A stretch of 64,000 nt of DNA from Rhodopirellula baltica (GTDB taxonomy: Bacteria; Planctomycetota; Planctomycetia; Pirellulales; Pirellulaceae), in the NCBI GenBank assembly GCA_002901265.1, contig PPHI01000057.1, positions 62,001 to 126,000 on the forward strand, in the 5' to 3' direction. Made by a program: the position numbers and the translations under genes. Shown piece by piece: positions 47,972-57,003 of this stretch. Every line of letters begins with the position of its first letter. The first letter of the stretch is position 1. A model generated the notes under the pieces. It searched no databases. It saw only the letters and a list, made by a program, of their open reading frames with translations, and was not told the DNA's origin.

Positions 47972-48721
47972 ATGCTCTCCAATCTCTCCGCCCTCGAATT
48001 CACGCTGCTATTTCTTGGGGCGATGGGAATCGGTATCTCCAAATCGGGATTCCCGGGCATCAGCATGTTTCATGTCGTTGTCTACGCGTCGATTTTCGGT
48101 GCCAAAGAATCCACCGGTGTGCTGCTGCCGATGCTAGTCGTCGGTGACTTTTTCGCGATCAAAGTCTTCGGACGAAAAGCCGACTGGGGTCAAGTGCGGC
48201 GACTGCTACCGCCAACGTTAGTGGGAATCTTGGTCGGCTGGCAGATGATGGGAGTGCTCGACGAAACGATCTTCAAGCGACTCGTCGGCACCATCATTTT
48301 GACGCTAACCGGTGTCCAAGTCATTCGGATGTGGAAACCGGGATGGTTCGACAAGGTGCCGCATTCGACAGCCTTCGCGATCGCGCTCGGATTTCTGGCC
48401 GGCGTGACCACCATGCTTGCCAACGCGGCCGGACCAGTGGTCGCGCTGTACTTGATCGCAATCAGTTTGCCAAAATGGGAACTGATCGGAACGGCAGCGT
48501 GGTTGTTCCTGGTTTTGAACGTGCTCAAGCTGCCGCTTAGCTACAACCTAGGGCTGATCACTTCCAAGTCGCTTGCCGTCGGGGCATTGATGTCGACCGC
48601 GATTCCCATCGGAATTTTCTCCGGACGTTGGTTGGTCTCGCGGGTTCCACAAACACTTTTCAACGGCATCCTCTTGGCATTCACCGCAATTGCGGCATTG
48701 CGATTAATTGGCCTGTTCTAG
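47972..48721 (+). CDS. TauE/SafE-type membrane exporter
   Basis: A 249-residue protein with about eight hydrophobic segments. The N-terminal FLGAMGIGISKSGFPGISM and the later FLAGVTTMLANAAGPVVALYLI are the two related half-motifs of the TauE/SafE family, which move organosulfonates, sulfite or similar anions. The gene follows the Gfo/Idh gene by about 70 bp. With sulfated glycans and sulfotransferases so common here, export of sulfite or sulfonate is plausible but unproven. ATG 47972 is preferred to the upstream frame (47885). Confidence 0.85.
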   Translation: MLSNLSALEFTLLFLGAMGIGISKSGFPGISMFHVVVYASIFGAKESTGVLLPMLVVGDFFAIKVFGRKADWGQVRRLLPPTLVGILVGWQMMGVLDETIFKRLVGTIILTLTGVQVIRMWKPGWFDKVPHSTAFAIALGFLAGVTTMLANAAGPVVALYLIAISLPKWELIGTAAWLFLVLNVLKLPLSYNLGLITSKSLAVGALMSTAIPIGIFSGRWLVSRVPQTLFNGILLAFTAIAALRLIGLF

Positions 48722-48749
48722 TCACAGTCGGCCATCGATTCGCAGACCA

Positions 48750-50777
48750 TCAGTTCGCCGGCTCTGGCGACCAATCAAGCATCTGCTGTTTGAGGTCTAG
48801 CGGATACGAAATCTGCACATCGGTGATCTCTCCGGCATCGTTCGTGACCGCCGTCAACGTCGGCTGGACGAAGCCTGTGTAAGCGGGCGGATCTAAGTCC
48901 GCATAACGATCCAAGACTTCATCACGAAGATCGATGTTGATATTGATCGCGTAGTCCTTCATTAACCGTTCGGCCGACGCGCGGTCGCCTTCAGATTTGA
49001 TTCGTTGTACTTCGGCCAGCAGTCGTCCGACGCCGGCATGCCACGCTTTCACATCAGCGACGCGAAAGAACGTTTTTCCGTCACGTTGGTCAACTTGAAT
49101 CGCACTCGTATTTGCAGCCAGCCAGCCGACAATCATCTGGCGATTTCGCATGTGATCTTCTTCGATCGTGGTACCGGTTTTGATGCGACGCAGCTGTGTC
49201 ATTGCGTTGCGTGTATACGCTTCATAGGCCGCCAATTGCAATTCTTGAAGATCGGCTTCGTTCGCCACCAAGCCCAATTCGATTAGCTTTTCGTTCCCGA
49301 TGAAGTATAGCGCAACCAAATCGGCGCGTCCTTCTTCGAGTGCGCTGTAGTACTCTTTGATCGAAACCGCCGGCTCGACACCCGCGTTCACTTGACCGGA
49401 CGCGTGACCGATCACCTCGTGCATGTTGACTTCGAGAGCCAAGGCTTCGGTTTTCCATTTGTCAGCGCGTGCGGCCTCGGCTTCGTCAAAGCAGAACTCC
49501 GAGCGGGCCGCTTTCGAACCCGACTTGTCGTACGCTTCCATCACGTTACTCAGCGACACTGACTTGCTGCCGTAACGCTGCCGAACGACCGGATCGTTGG
49601 GCAAATTGATTCCGATCGGGGTCACTGGTCCCGAGTCACCAGTCTCCATGACGACTTGGATAGCTTTGGCCGAGATGCCTTTGACGTTCGCTTTGCGGAA
49701 TCGCTGGTCGTAAGGCATATGGTCTTCGAACCACTGAGCGTTGTCGGCAAATTTGCGGATCATGTCCATCTTCACCGGATCGTTGAAATACACGACCGCT
49801 TCCCACGCCCCCTTCATTCCACGGGCGTCGACGTAGACCTCGATAAACCCGTTGATCGTGTCAACCGGGCTGTCTTTGTCGTCGACCCAAGCGATGTTGT
49901 ATTCGTAAAAGTCCCTCGCGTCACCAGTTTTATAGAAGTGAATCAGAGCACCGATTGCCTGGGCCATCTGTGGCGTCGCATAGGGAATCGCGGCTTCCAA
50001 ATGGTCGACAATTCCGGTGATCTGTTTCGCATACAACCCGGCCGGAACGTATTCGTCCAAGCCCATCCGGTAGACCTGTTCGACGATCTGGCCGTCGGCT
50101 TGTTTCACCACGCGTGAATTCAACGGATACTGTTCGCGAAAACCTTCGATGTCTTGCATCGTGACGTTTTCATAAAAGTTGTTGGCACTGGCAACCAAGA
50201 TGTCGCGGCCGTCAGCGGGTGACTTTTGCGTCACGTGGGATTCGTAGTCTTCGTCGAAAAATACCGGGGCAAGCTCATCCAACAGCGGTTCAAGCTCCGT
50301 CGTACCTTCGGGCATCAGTGCCCCGTTGGCAATCGCTATCTCGATGGCGGCTTCCAAGGATTCTGGATCACACTCCATCAAGTTCTTTTGCGCGGTCAGT
50401 GAACTGTGCGGTCCGTTGTTGACCCAAAACAGTTTCATGTACTTTTCGATCGCTGACAAAGTCACCTTGTCGATGCCTTGGGGATGTTCCAGCACACCTT
50501 CGAGCAACGTTCGAATGGTGAGTGAATAGCGATAACGCTGATCGATGTAGATATCGCGTCCGGCGATCGCGGCTTGGGACAAATGGTAGATCAGGGCTTT
50601 CTCGCGAAGTGGCAATTGCTCGAACCCGTCGACGTATAACTGAACGATCGCCACATCATCAACGCGATCGAGCAAGTACTGACGTTCGTTGGGCTCGGGG
50701 GCGCGGTCTTGTCCAATAGCCGGGTGCCAGGCCGTCAGCACAGTCAATGTGGCGAGTAGTTTGGAGATTGAACGCAT
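48750..50777 (-). CDS. Dipeptidyl-peptidase III-like metallopeptidase (family M49)
   Basis: A 675-residue protein with a signal peptide (SKLLATLTVLTAWHPAIG). The zinc site reads MHEVIGHASGQ (residues 452-462), a HELLGH variant with both histidines and the catalytic Glu. The second motif, EEGRADL (481-487), stands for EECRAE of family M49. The preceding segment (FIEVYVDARGMKGAWEAVVYF) is also family-typical. It would be a zinc dipeptidyl peptidase acting in the periplasm, whereas most eukaryotic M49 enzymes are cytosolic. It is convergent with the TauE gene. The gap to the divergently oriented upstream SGNH gene, same strand, is about 40 bp, so the two may share a transcript. Confidence 0.85.
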   Translation of the reverse strand: MRSISKLLATLTVLTAWHPAIGQDRAPEPNERQYLLDRVDDVAIVQLYVDGFEQLPLREKALIYHLSQAAIAGRDIYIDQRYRYSLTIRTLLEGVLEHPQGIDKVTLSAIEKYMKLFWVNNGPHSSLTAQKNLMECDPESLEAAIEIAIANGALMPEGTTELEPLLDELAPVFFDEDYESHVTQKSPADGRDILVASANNFYENVTMQDIEGFREQYPLNSRVVKQADGQIVEQVYRMGLDEYVPAGLYAKQITGIVDHLEAAIPYATPQMAQAIGALIHFYKTGDARDFYEYNIAWVDDKDSPVDTINGFIEVYVDARGMKGAWEAVVYFNDPVKMDMIRKFADNAQWFEDHMPYDQRFRKANVKGISAKAIQVVMETGDSGPVTPIGINLPNDPVVRQRYGSKSVSLSNVMEAYDKSGSKAARSEFCFDEAEAARADKWKTEALALEVNMHEVIGHASGQVNAGVEPAVSIKEYYSALEEGRADLVALYFIGNEKLIELGLVANEADLQELQLAAYEAYTRNAMTQLRRIKTGTTIEEDHMRNRQMIVGWLAANTSAIQVDQRDGKTFFRVADVKAWHAGVGRLLAEVQRIKSEGDRASAERLMKDYAININIDLRDEVLDRYADLDPPAYTGFVQPTLTAVTNDAGEITDVQISYPLDLKQQMLDWSPEPAN

Positions 50778-50816
50778 CTCGATTGGTTTCCGTGGGGTGT
50801 TGGTAGCAAAGGTGAA

Positions 50817-51974
50817 TCAATTGATCGCTGCACGCAGAATGGGCTCGAATACGTCCGCTTGGCGATAGAACCCAAGGTCGCTGGCATGCGAACCGTCAGT
50901 CGCGCCATCGCCATCGGTCCCATACAGTTCATCGCCGGGAACGTAGTAAAGCTGCTCGACTCCGTCATCGGTCAGACGTTTGAAGGCTTGCTTCAAGGCA
51001 TCGTGATTCGCGGTGTGATGTGCATCGCGTGCTGGCAAGATCCAGCTGTTTGTGTTGCGCCGATCCTCGACCAAGACAATCGGAGTATCGGGCTTTGCGG
51101 CGCGGATCTGGTTGACCAACGGTACACAACGTTCATCGACCATTTTTGCATTCATGTTGGGAAGGCAGTCGATGACGTAGACCGCTGCATCGATCTGCAC
51201 CAAGTACTCGCCAACGGCTTGATGCATTTTTCCGTTGCCTGAAAATCCCAAGTTGACAACAGGGTGATCAAATCGACGTCCCAGAATCGCGGTGTGAACC
51301 ATTCCGGGACGGCTTGCGCAAGCACCGTGCGTGATGCTGGTTCCATAAAATACAATCGGTTTGGAACGGGGCGCAAGCGTTTGAAAATGACTTCCAGCTG
51401 GTACACCGATGCTGAGTGAATCGATACCGTTGTAAAGTGGCAAGTAGGCGGCGAATTCTCGATCACCGGGTGCGATGTCTTTCGCCAAGACAGTTTTTAC
51501 TTCTTGGCTGTTTGGACGTGTGACTTGCACCCAACGCCAATTCCCATTTTCGTCGCGAGCGTACAAGTCGATTCCGCTAACGCCGGTCGCCGGCATGTGC
51601 TGCATCGCCAAATTGGCGCTCAGCAATTTGTAGTGGACGTGAATGTTGGTCGCATCGGTTTTGAATCGAACCATCATTCCGGCGGAGTGCCTGCTGAGGT
51701 TCCACACATTCGACGTCACAGACTGCTGTGCCGAGGCCGGCAATCGGTCGAACCATCGCAGGCGTTCTTGGTCTGGCAAGATTCGTCCCTCGACATCCCA
51801 CGTCGTGACGTCGTACCAAACCAAGCCATCCGCAGAAGGCTTGGGCTGGGCCATTTCTGGATCCAGCGTTCCGATTTCGGACGACGGTTTGTCTTGAGCG
51901 GAGGTGGTCTCGACCGAACAGGAGAGAGCGAGGGACATTGCAAAGGCAAGCCAGAACAGTCGGTTTGGTTTCAT
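50817..51974 (-). CDS. Exported SGNH/GDSL-type hydrolase
   Basis: A 385-residue secreted protein. The N-terminal half is a beta-sandwich of the SGNH_N type. The catalytic half has block I YGTSITHG (Ser nucleophile in GTSI), block II NLGFSGNGKMH (Gly), block III-like VIDCLPNM, and block V TDGSHASDLGF (Asp and His). These enzymes remove acyl groups from glycans or lipids. The signal peptide (FWLAFAMSLALSCSVETTSAQ) favours ATG 51974 over 52013. It is the first gene ahead of the M49 peptidase on the same strand. The natural substrate may be an acetylated polysaccharide, which is inference. Confidence 0.85.
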   Translation of the reverse strand: MKPNRLFWLAFAMSLALSCSVETTSAQDKPSSEIGTLDPEMAQPKPSADGLVWYDVTTWDVEGRILPDQERLRWFDRLPASAQQSVTSNVWNLSRHSAGMMVRFKTDATNIHVHYKLLSANLAMQHMPATGVSGIDLYARDENGNWRWVQVTRPNSQEVKTVLAKDIAPGDREFAAYLPLYNGIDSLSIGVPAGSHFQTLAPRSKPIVFYGTSITHGACASRPGMVHTAILGRRFDHPVVNLGFSGNGKMHQAVGEYLVQIDAAVYVIDCLPNMNAKMVDERCVPLVNQIRAAKPDTPIVLVEDRRNTNSWILPARDAHHTANHDALKQAFKRLTDDGVEQLYYVPGDELYGTDGDGATDGSHASDLGFYRQADVFEPILRAAIN

Positions 51975-52133
51975 CTTTGGCGCGGTGGGGCAGAGGAGGG
52001 AAGTGTTTGACATCCTTCGATGATTGGCGAGTTGCCACCAGTATAAGCGTCGTGGTGATGTCGCCGGTAACCGTGCCGATTGCGCGTCTCGAATTCCGTG
52101 TTGTGGTCACGGCGTTGTAGTCGCAGCGCAAAG

Positions 52134-52168
52134 AAAAATCGCGGCCCCTGAAAACAGGAACCGCGATT
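52134..52168 (-). terminator. Terminator after DUF1080 gene
   Basis: On the minus strand, an 8-bp stem (52137-52144 with 52161-52168), an inner 4-bp stem CCTG/CAGG with an AAAA loop, then five T residues (plus-strand A at 52134-52138). It ends the DUF1080 transcript. Confidence 0.8.
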
Positions 52169-52196
52169 GGCGTGACTTAACGTTGTCGAGTGAGAA

Positions 52197-52829
52197 CTAG
52201 TCTTTCAATGGCATCACTTCGACTTTGCGGATCTCGACAACGCTGCCGGGATCGTGTTGTTGGAACGCGAAGTGGCCTTTCTTGAAGGTCTTGTCGAAGT
52301 CCAGGTATTCGAACAGCTCGTCGCCATCGATGGTGACTTTGATGCGGGTCATTTCACGACCGCGCCATACATCATCACGGACTTCCAATTCGTAGGTGAA
52401 CCAGGTATCGGGTTTTGAAACTTGCTTGTAGACGTGGCACATACCGTAGATCGAACCGGTGCGGATCGGGTCGGTATGGGTGCTGTCGATCTGTGCTTCG
52501 TAGCCGTCCAAGAATCCAGGCTTTGGCGAAGTACGGAAATACAGGCCGGAGTTTCCGCCGTCATTGATTTTGACTTCGGCGCGATAACGGAAGTTTTTGT
52601 AGGGGCCGGAGGTGGTGACCAGCATCGAAGGGTTGCCGGTTCCTTGGATGGCGCCGTCTTTGACGTCCCAGTGGCTGTCGTCGCCGCCGACTTTTTGCCA
52701 ACCGTCAAGCGTTTTTCCGTCGAACAGAGAAACCCACTTACCATCTTCGGCCTGTGCGTTCGAACCGAGAATCAGCAGCAGCGCTGCGACGAGACCGAGA
52801 GTGCGTTGTGTCATGGACAAGTTGTTCAC
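52197..52829 (-). CDS. Exported DUF1080 / 3-keto-disaccharide hydrolase-like protein
   Basis: A 210-residue single-domain protein with a signal peptide (MTQRTLGLVAALLLILGSNAQA; ATG 52814 is an alternative start). The body matches DUF1080: WVSLFDGKTLDGWQKVG, HWDVKDGAIQGTG, NDGGNSGLYFRT and TYELEVRDDVWRG. It is a concanavalin-like sandwich; some members hydrolyse 3-keto-disaccharides. With the Gfo/Idh protein and the TIM-barrel protein nearby it may take part in oxidative glycoside cleavage. A terminator follows at 52134. Confidence 0.9.
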   Translation of the reverse strand: MNNLSMTQRTLGLVAALLLILGSNAQAEDGKWVSLFDGKTLDGWQKVGGDDSHWDVKDGAIQGTGNPSMLVTTSGPYKNFRYRAEVKINDGGNSGLYFRTSPKPGFLDGYEAQIDSTHTDPIRTGSIYGMCHVYKQVSKPDTWFTYELEVRDDVWRGREMTRIKVTIDGDELFEYLDFDKTFKKGHFAFQQHDPGSVVEIRKVEVMPLKD

Positions 52830-53134
52830 CTATGTAAGTCGTTACGATCGTGTTCGCCCCACCCAGTGGCGATGGGGTAGTTCTCGAGATTTGCGTCGGA
52901 TTTTACCGTCAAATCCAAACGTCAATGTAGCATTCGAATCTTTTCCGGCCACCCATCCCCCGAATGCCGCATCAGGCGGTCGGTGTGTTCTACAATGCGG
53001 CCCGGATAAGGTAGCGAGCGAGGACACTCCAGCGTCAACTGAACTGCGCAATGTCGCCCTCGCTTTTCGTCGACGGATCCTTTCCCCAGCCTAATCCGTC
53101 GCCATTTTTTCAGATCCAAATTGTCTTGGAATTT

Positions 53135-53974
53135 ATGACTATGCACAATTTCGCCCCTTCACGTCGTCAATTTCTGGCCGCAGTTGCTGCGACAGCCTCG
53201 GCGGCAAGCCTTCCACGAGTAACCTCGGCCGCCGAAGACGCCGGCTACAAGCTTGGGATCCAGCTCTACTCCTTACGCGGCTACAACGTCGACGAAGCGC
53301 TTCAGCACGCTCACGACCTTGGTTTCCAGCAAGTCGAATTCTACAGCGGGATGCTGCCGATCGACTCGTCAGCCGAAGCGATTGAAGCGATGAAGAAAAA
53401 GGTCGCCGATCTGGGCATGTCGATTTCGGCTCATGGCGTCAACCGATTAACCAAGAACGCTGACGAGAACCGCAAGCTATTCGAATTCGCAAAAGCGCTT
53501 GGTGTTCCCGCCATCACCGCCGATCCCGATCCGGACTCTTTCGACAGTCTCGACGAGTTGGTCAAAGAGTTCGATATCCGCGTCGCGATTCACAATCATG
53601 GCCCCCGTCACCGTTACAACAAAGCCGTCGACGTACTCACCGCGATCGAAGGCCACGACGAACGCATCGGTGCTTGTGCAGACCTGGGACACTACATCCG
53701 CTCAGGCCAACGTCCGACCGAAGTCATCCGTTTACTTCAAGGGCGACTGTTTGGCATCCACCTGAAAGACTTCGAAGAGATGCAAGACCGCACCAAAGGA
53801 GTGATCCTTGGCAAAGGTCACTTGGATGTCGAAGGCGTATTCATGGCGCTCAAATCGACTGGCTTTCCAACCAACGGCGCGATCTCGTTGGAATACGAAG
53901 AGAACCCCAAGGATCCGATTGACGATATCCGTCAATGCGTCAGCGTTGCGAAAGAAGCGATGAGCAAGCTGTAA
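53135..53974 (+). CDS. Exported TIM-barrel sugar isomerase/epimerase-like protein
   Basis: A 279-residue protein with a Tat-type leader (SRRQFLAAVAATASAASLP). The AP_endonuc_2 barrel follows: LGIQLYSLRGYNVDEAL, LGFQQVEFYSG, VAIHNHGPRHRY, ADLGHYIRSG and LEYEENPKD; the His, Glu and Asp residues at these strand ends are the usual divalent-metal ligands. Relatives isomerise or cleave keto-sugars. Export suggests action in the periplasm on sugars freed from glycans. ATG 53135 is chosen for its leader; ATG 53141 is possible. It is divergent from the DUF1080 gene, and a terminator follows. Confidence 0.85.
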   Translation: MTMHNFAPSRRQFLAAVAATASAASLPRVTSAAEDAGYKLGIQLYSLRGYNVDEALQHAHDLGFQQVEFYSGMLPIDSSAEAIEAMKKKVADLGMSISAHGVNRLTKNADENRKLFEFAKALGVPAITADPDPDSFDSLDELVKEFDIRVAIHNHGPRHRYNKAVDVLTAIEGHDERIGACADLGHYIRSGQRPTEVIRLLQGRLFGIHLKDFEEMQDRTKGVILGKGHLDVEGVFMALKSTGFPTNGAISLEYEENPKDPIDDIRQCVSVAKEAMSKL

Positions 53975-54009
53975 GCAGATTCGCAAAACGATCGCTCCAG
54001 AAACAAATC

Positions 54010-54055
54010 AACCCCAGCGACCGAGAGATTGGTCGCTGGGGTTTAATAATTTTAG
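54010..54055 (+). terminator. Terminator after sugar-isomerase gene
   Basis: A 13-bp perfect stem (54010-54022 with 54031-54043) and an 8-base loop, followed by a broken T-tract (TTTAATAATTTT). Confidence 0.75.
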
Positions 54056-54505
54056 ACGTCCAATGTCTAATTCGAATCCATTCGATCGGTCACATCCTGC
54101 GAGCCGAAGTGATCCGCGTCAGACGCGGTTGAATCCTTCACTGGCGAGAAGTGTAGGGCGTGTAACGATTTCGACCAATACCAAATTCAGGTAGTTTTTA
54201 ACGATTCCAGATGGGCGGATTGGTTTGGCTGATTCGAGGTGGTCGTATTGAACGCTTTCCTGTTCGAATCGCTCACAGTTCGTTCGAAACGGTCATCAAC
54301 ATCGCCGCTGACATCAGATCAAAGTGCGTGGGCAAACGTGTTTATTCACGAGGGAAATTGCCGTTTCAAACTTGCAGAACGACTTTTCATTTCATCGTGC
54401 CAAGTCACAATAGAGAGTGCGGTCGCCAACGAATGAGATGACCGCGGGCAATTGGCGGGTGCCCCTTTTCTTTGTACTTCTGCACTGCATGACCACTTCG
54501 TCCCA
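54056..54505. other. Intergenic region, no supported gene
   Basis: About 450 bp before the XRE-type gene. A 76-residue frame (54211-54441) starts with ATG but has no recognisable domain or good codon use. No clear promoter motif found by eye. Confidence 0.4.
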
Positions 54506-55588
54506 ATGACCACCAACTATGGAATTCGCACGCGAGGCGAATTGATTCGCGACCGGCGTGTCGAACTTGGACTTTCTCAACAAGATCTTGCTGACGCCGC
54601 CGACGTCGCACTAACGTTGATCGTTGATGTCGAGTCCAGCGTCTACACTCGTGAATTTGCCGCACTGGAATCTGTTGGAAACATCCTCGGCTTTCAACTT
54701 GACGAGATGACCAGCCCCGGCGCATCGGTGCGCCCTACCGAACAGGCATTCGCGTCGTGGCCATGGAGTCTCAGCAGCTACGTCCAAAACCACTTGCTGC
54801 CCGATGATCTGGCCTACTGCCGTGACAAGGACGACGCGCGGGCGTCGATCGAGCAAATGCGTGACGGTTGGCGAGAACATCTGCGTCAATGTGGAGAAGA
54901 GGTCGAAGAGTTTCAACTCGCCGATGACTTGCTCAATCAAGAGCGTGACCGCTATGTCGACCGCTACGTCAAACTATGGCAGGCAAACGACGAAACCTTG
55001 ATGCATCCGATCGTTGACGGCCAACGTGTCGCCTTAACCGTCGTCTTGCCTGTCACCGCGAAGGCGTACGAAGCCATGCGAAATGGCCAAATCTCGTTCA
55101 TGGACATCGGCCCCGATGACGTCTTGCCAGAAAGCCAGCACATCGTCTTGGATTCCGCCGTGGAGTTTTCCTGTGACCCGCCTCCGGCGACCAAGAAAGT
55201 CGCAAATGCGATCAGCTATTCGGTGTTTTATCAAATTGCAGTGCTTGCCAAAGACCCTTCAGCGGACGACTTTTGCATGCTCGCGTTTGCGGCAAGTGGA
55301 ACCAATATCCAACGACTTGCGGCGATCGGCTTTATCGATCATGACGTCACGATGCCGAACTACGGTTACCAACTCTGTGAGTTCAGAGCCGACAACAAAG
55401 ACTTGCCAAACAACATTCAAGAACGACGTGAGTCGATTTCGTTCTTCGCAGGAATGTTTCGCCGCTGGGTTGCCGGAGACAAAACTCTCCGTCGCAAACG
55501 ACGGATGATCCTTGGAACGCTTTCGGTTTTTCATAAGCTCGTCAAACCGCGACGAAAAGGCAGCCGCAAACGCACTCGGGCAAGCTGA
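54506..55588 (+). CDS. XRE-type regulator with unrecognised C-terminal domain
   Basis: A 360-residue cytoplasmic protein. Residues about 8-66 form a helix-turn-helix of the XRE/Cro kind ([24 protein letters not shown], shown in part, then [18 protein letters not shown]). The remaining 290 residues do not match any domain I know: a helical, acidic region ([21 protein letters not shown]), an alpha/beta part with [18 protein letters not shown], and a basic tail ([12 protein letters not shown]). ATG 54506 puts the HTH at the N-terminus; the longer frame from 54452 adds a plain leader. It is followed by the YCII gene after about 145 bp. It may regulate neighbouring genes, but no operator is visible. 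Confidence 0.65.
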   Translation: MTTNYGIRTRGELIRDRRVELGLSQQDLADAADVALTLIVDVESSVYTREFAALESVGNILGFQLDEMTSPGASVRPTEQAFASWPWSLSSYVQNHLLPDDLAYCRDKDDARASIEQMRDGWREHLRQCGEEVEEFQLADDLLNQERDRYVDRYVKLWQANDETLMHPIVDGQRVALTVVLPVTAKAYEAMRNGQISFMDIGPDDVLPESQHIVLDSAVEFSCDPPPATKKVANAISYSVFYQIAVLAKDPSADDFCMLAFAASGTNIQRLAAIGFIDHDVTMPNYGYQLCEFRADNKDLPNNIQERRESISFFAGMFRRWVAGDKTLRRKRRMILGTLSVFHKLVKPRRKGSRKRTRAS

Positions 55589-55734
55589 CTCGTTTTTTCA
55601 TAAAATGCGAGGTTTGCTGTCGATCCGATGCAACCGCCTTCGACCAGTTGATAAAGCTGGTTCCTGACGCGTTGCGCTGTTGTTCGCGCAATCAAGCTCC
55701 GGCTCATCTCACCTTCAAGCAACTGAGTACCGGT

Positions 55735-56127
55735 ATGAAATTCGTTTGCCTAGGTTACATCGACGAAAAGAAGTTTGCCGAAGTCCCTCCTGAAGAGGGC
55801 AAGCGGATGATGGAGGCCTGTTTCGAATACGACGACGAGCTTCGCCTTGGCGGACACTTCCTCGGCGGAGAAGCGTTGGGTTGGTCACAAAAAGCGGTCA
55901 CTCTGCACAATGTGAATGGCGAAATTGAAGCCGTCGACGGTCCTTTCGCAGAAACCAAAGAAGTGCTCGGCGGGATCTTGTTGCTCGAAGCGAACAACAT
56001 GGAGCACGCAATAGAACTGATGTCGAAGCATCCCGGGGTGCGCGTTGGGCCTTTCGAAATTCGCCCCGCGGATGAAGAGATCAACGCACTGATTCGGCAA
56101 CGTGACGCAGCGGTCGCAGCCGAGTAG
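55735..56127 (+). CDS. YCII/DGPF-domain protein
   Basis: A 130-residue protein: [18 protein letters not shown] at the start and [14 protein letters not shown] in the middle (the DGPF signature), ending with [14 protein letters not shown]. Such proteins have a ferredoxin-like fold and often sit next to ECF sigma-factor genes; none is here. Activity is unknown. I chose ATG 55735 for the canonical MKxxx start. Confidence 0.85.
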   Translation: MKFVCLGYIDEKKFAEVPPEEGKRMMEACFEYDDELRLGGHFLGGEALGWSQKAVTLHNVNGEIEAVDGPFAETKEVLGGILLLEANNMEHAIELMSKHPGVRVGPFEIRPADEEINALIRQRDAAVAAE

Positions 56128-56630
56128 GCTCAATCCGTGCATGCACGCGGGGGTCGCATATTGTTTCCGATTGCGATTTGTCCAAATCGCAATCACCCTG
56201 TTCATCGATCACACAAGATCGGGTCGTGCACTGAACAGGAAATCCGCGTAATCAAAACTCGCCCAGTTCTTGATCGCGTCGGGCAATGTTTGATCACTTT
56301 ACGCGTTGCTTTCCCACCTGACGGAAACTGTTCGCATGTCAGGTAGGGACCACAAGCACACGCTCAATCCGCCCAGCCCGCGACGCTATCGCGCGCGTCT
56401 GCCTGGAACGCATCTAGAACACATTGCGGCCGCCCAAATAGTTGCCGGTGTATTGAGGGCTACCAACCACACCACAACAGAATTTAGCTTCTTCGCAAAG
56501 AATCTGGACAAAATTTCTTCGATGTGGCACGGGCCTAGCAGGATCACAGCAATCGTTATCCGTTGGCTCAGCAAGAACACATCGAGATGTGTCCCTGCGG
56601 CCAAGCACTTGAGCGATGGAGAATCGAACG
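56128..56630. other. Intergenic region with candidate sigma-54 promoter
   Basis: About 500 bp without a supported gene. A frame at 56306-56674 has no domain. The only notable item is a near-consensus -24/-12 element at 56525-56540. Confidence 0.4.
56525..56540 (+). promoter_or_regulatory. Candidate sigma-54 (-24/-12) promoter
   Basis: The sequence TGGCACG-N4-TAGCA matches the RpoN consensus TGGCACG-N4-TTGCA with one mismatch, and the invariant GG and GC doublets have the right spacing. It lies 90 bp before the SpoIIAA-like start and points at it. An enhancer-binding-protein site was not identified. Confidence 0.35.
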
Positions 56631-56993
56631 ATGTCCACGAGCGTAACCGAAGTCGACGGCGGCAAGACGATTGAAGTCCATTTGACTGGCAAGTTGTCCG
56701 GTGCGGACTACGAGCATTTCGTACCGTTGACGGAGCACCGAATCGAACAGTACGGCAAGATCCGGCTGCTAGTCGTTTTCAGCGATTTCCATGGCTGGGA
56801 TGCCGAAGCCCTCTGGGACGACATCAAATTTGATGTCAAGCACTTCAACGACATCGAGCGTTTGGCCGTTGTCGGCGATAGTCGCTGGGAAAAAGGGATG
56901 TCTGTGTTCTGCCGGCCATTCACCACGGCAAAGATCAAGTATTTCGATACGTCGCACCTTGCGGATGCCCGGGCCTGGGTAAACGAAAACTAA
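56631..56993 (+). CDS. SpoIIAA-like (STAS-related) protein
   Basis: A 120-residue soluble protein of the SpoIIAA-like family (PF11964 type): VEVDGGKTIEVHLTGKLS-like opening, then RLLVVFSDFHGWDAEALWDDIKFD and IERLAVVGDSRWEKGMS. It lacks the phosphorylatable Ser context of true anti-sigma antagonists; homologues may bind lipids or other small ligands. ATG 56631 starts a good MSTSVTEVDGG. It lies 10 bp before the FMN protein gene, so the two are probably co-transcribed. Confidence 0.8.
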   Translation: MSTSVTEVDGGKTIEVHLTGKLSGADYEHFVPLTEHRIEQYGKIRLLVVFSDFHGWDAEALWDDIKFDVKHFNDIERLAVVGDSRWEKGMSVFCRPFTTAKIKYFDTSHLADARAWVNEN

Positions 56994-57003
56994 AGCCTCA
57001 GCA

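Noticed and set aside
56306-56674. 122-codon plus-strand frame before the SpoIIAA-like gene
   Set aside because: No domain, overlaps the real start in another frame, and contains the candidate sigma-54 promoter.
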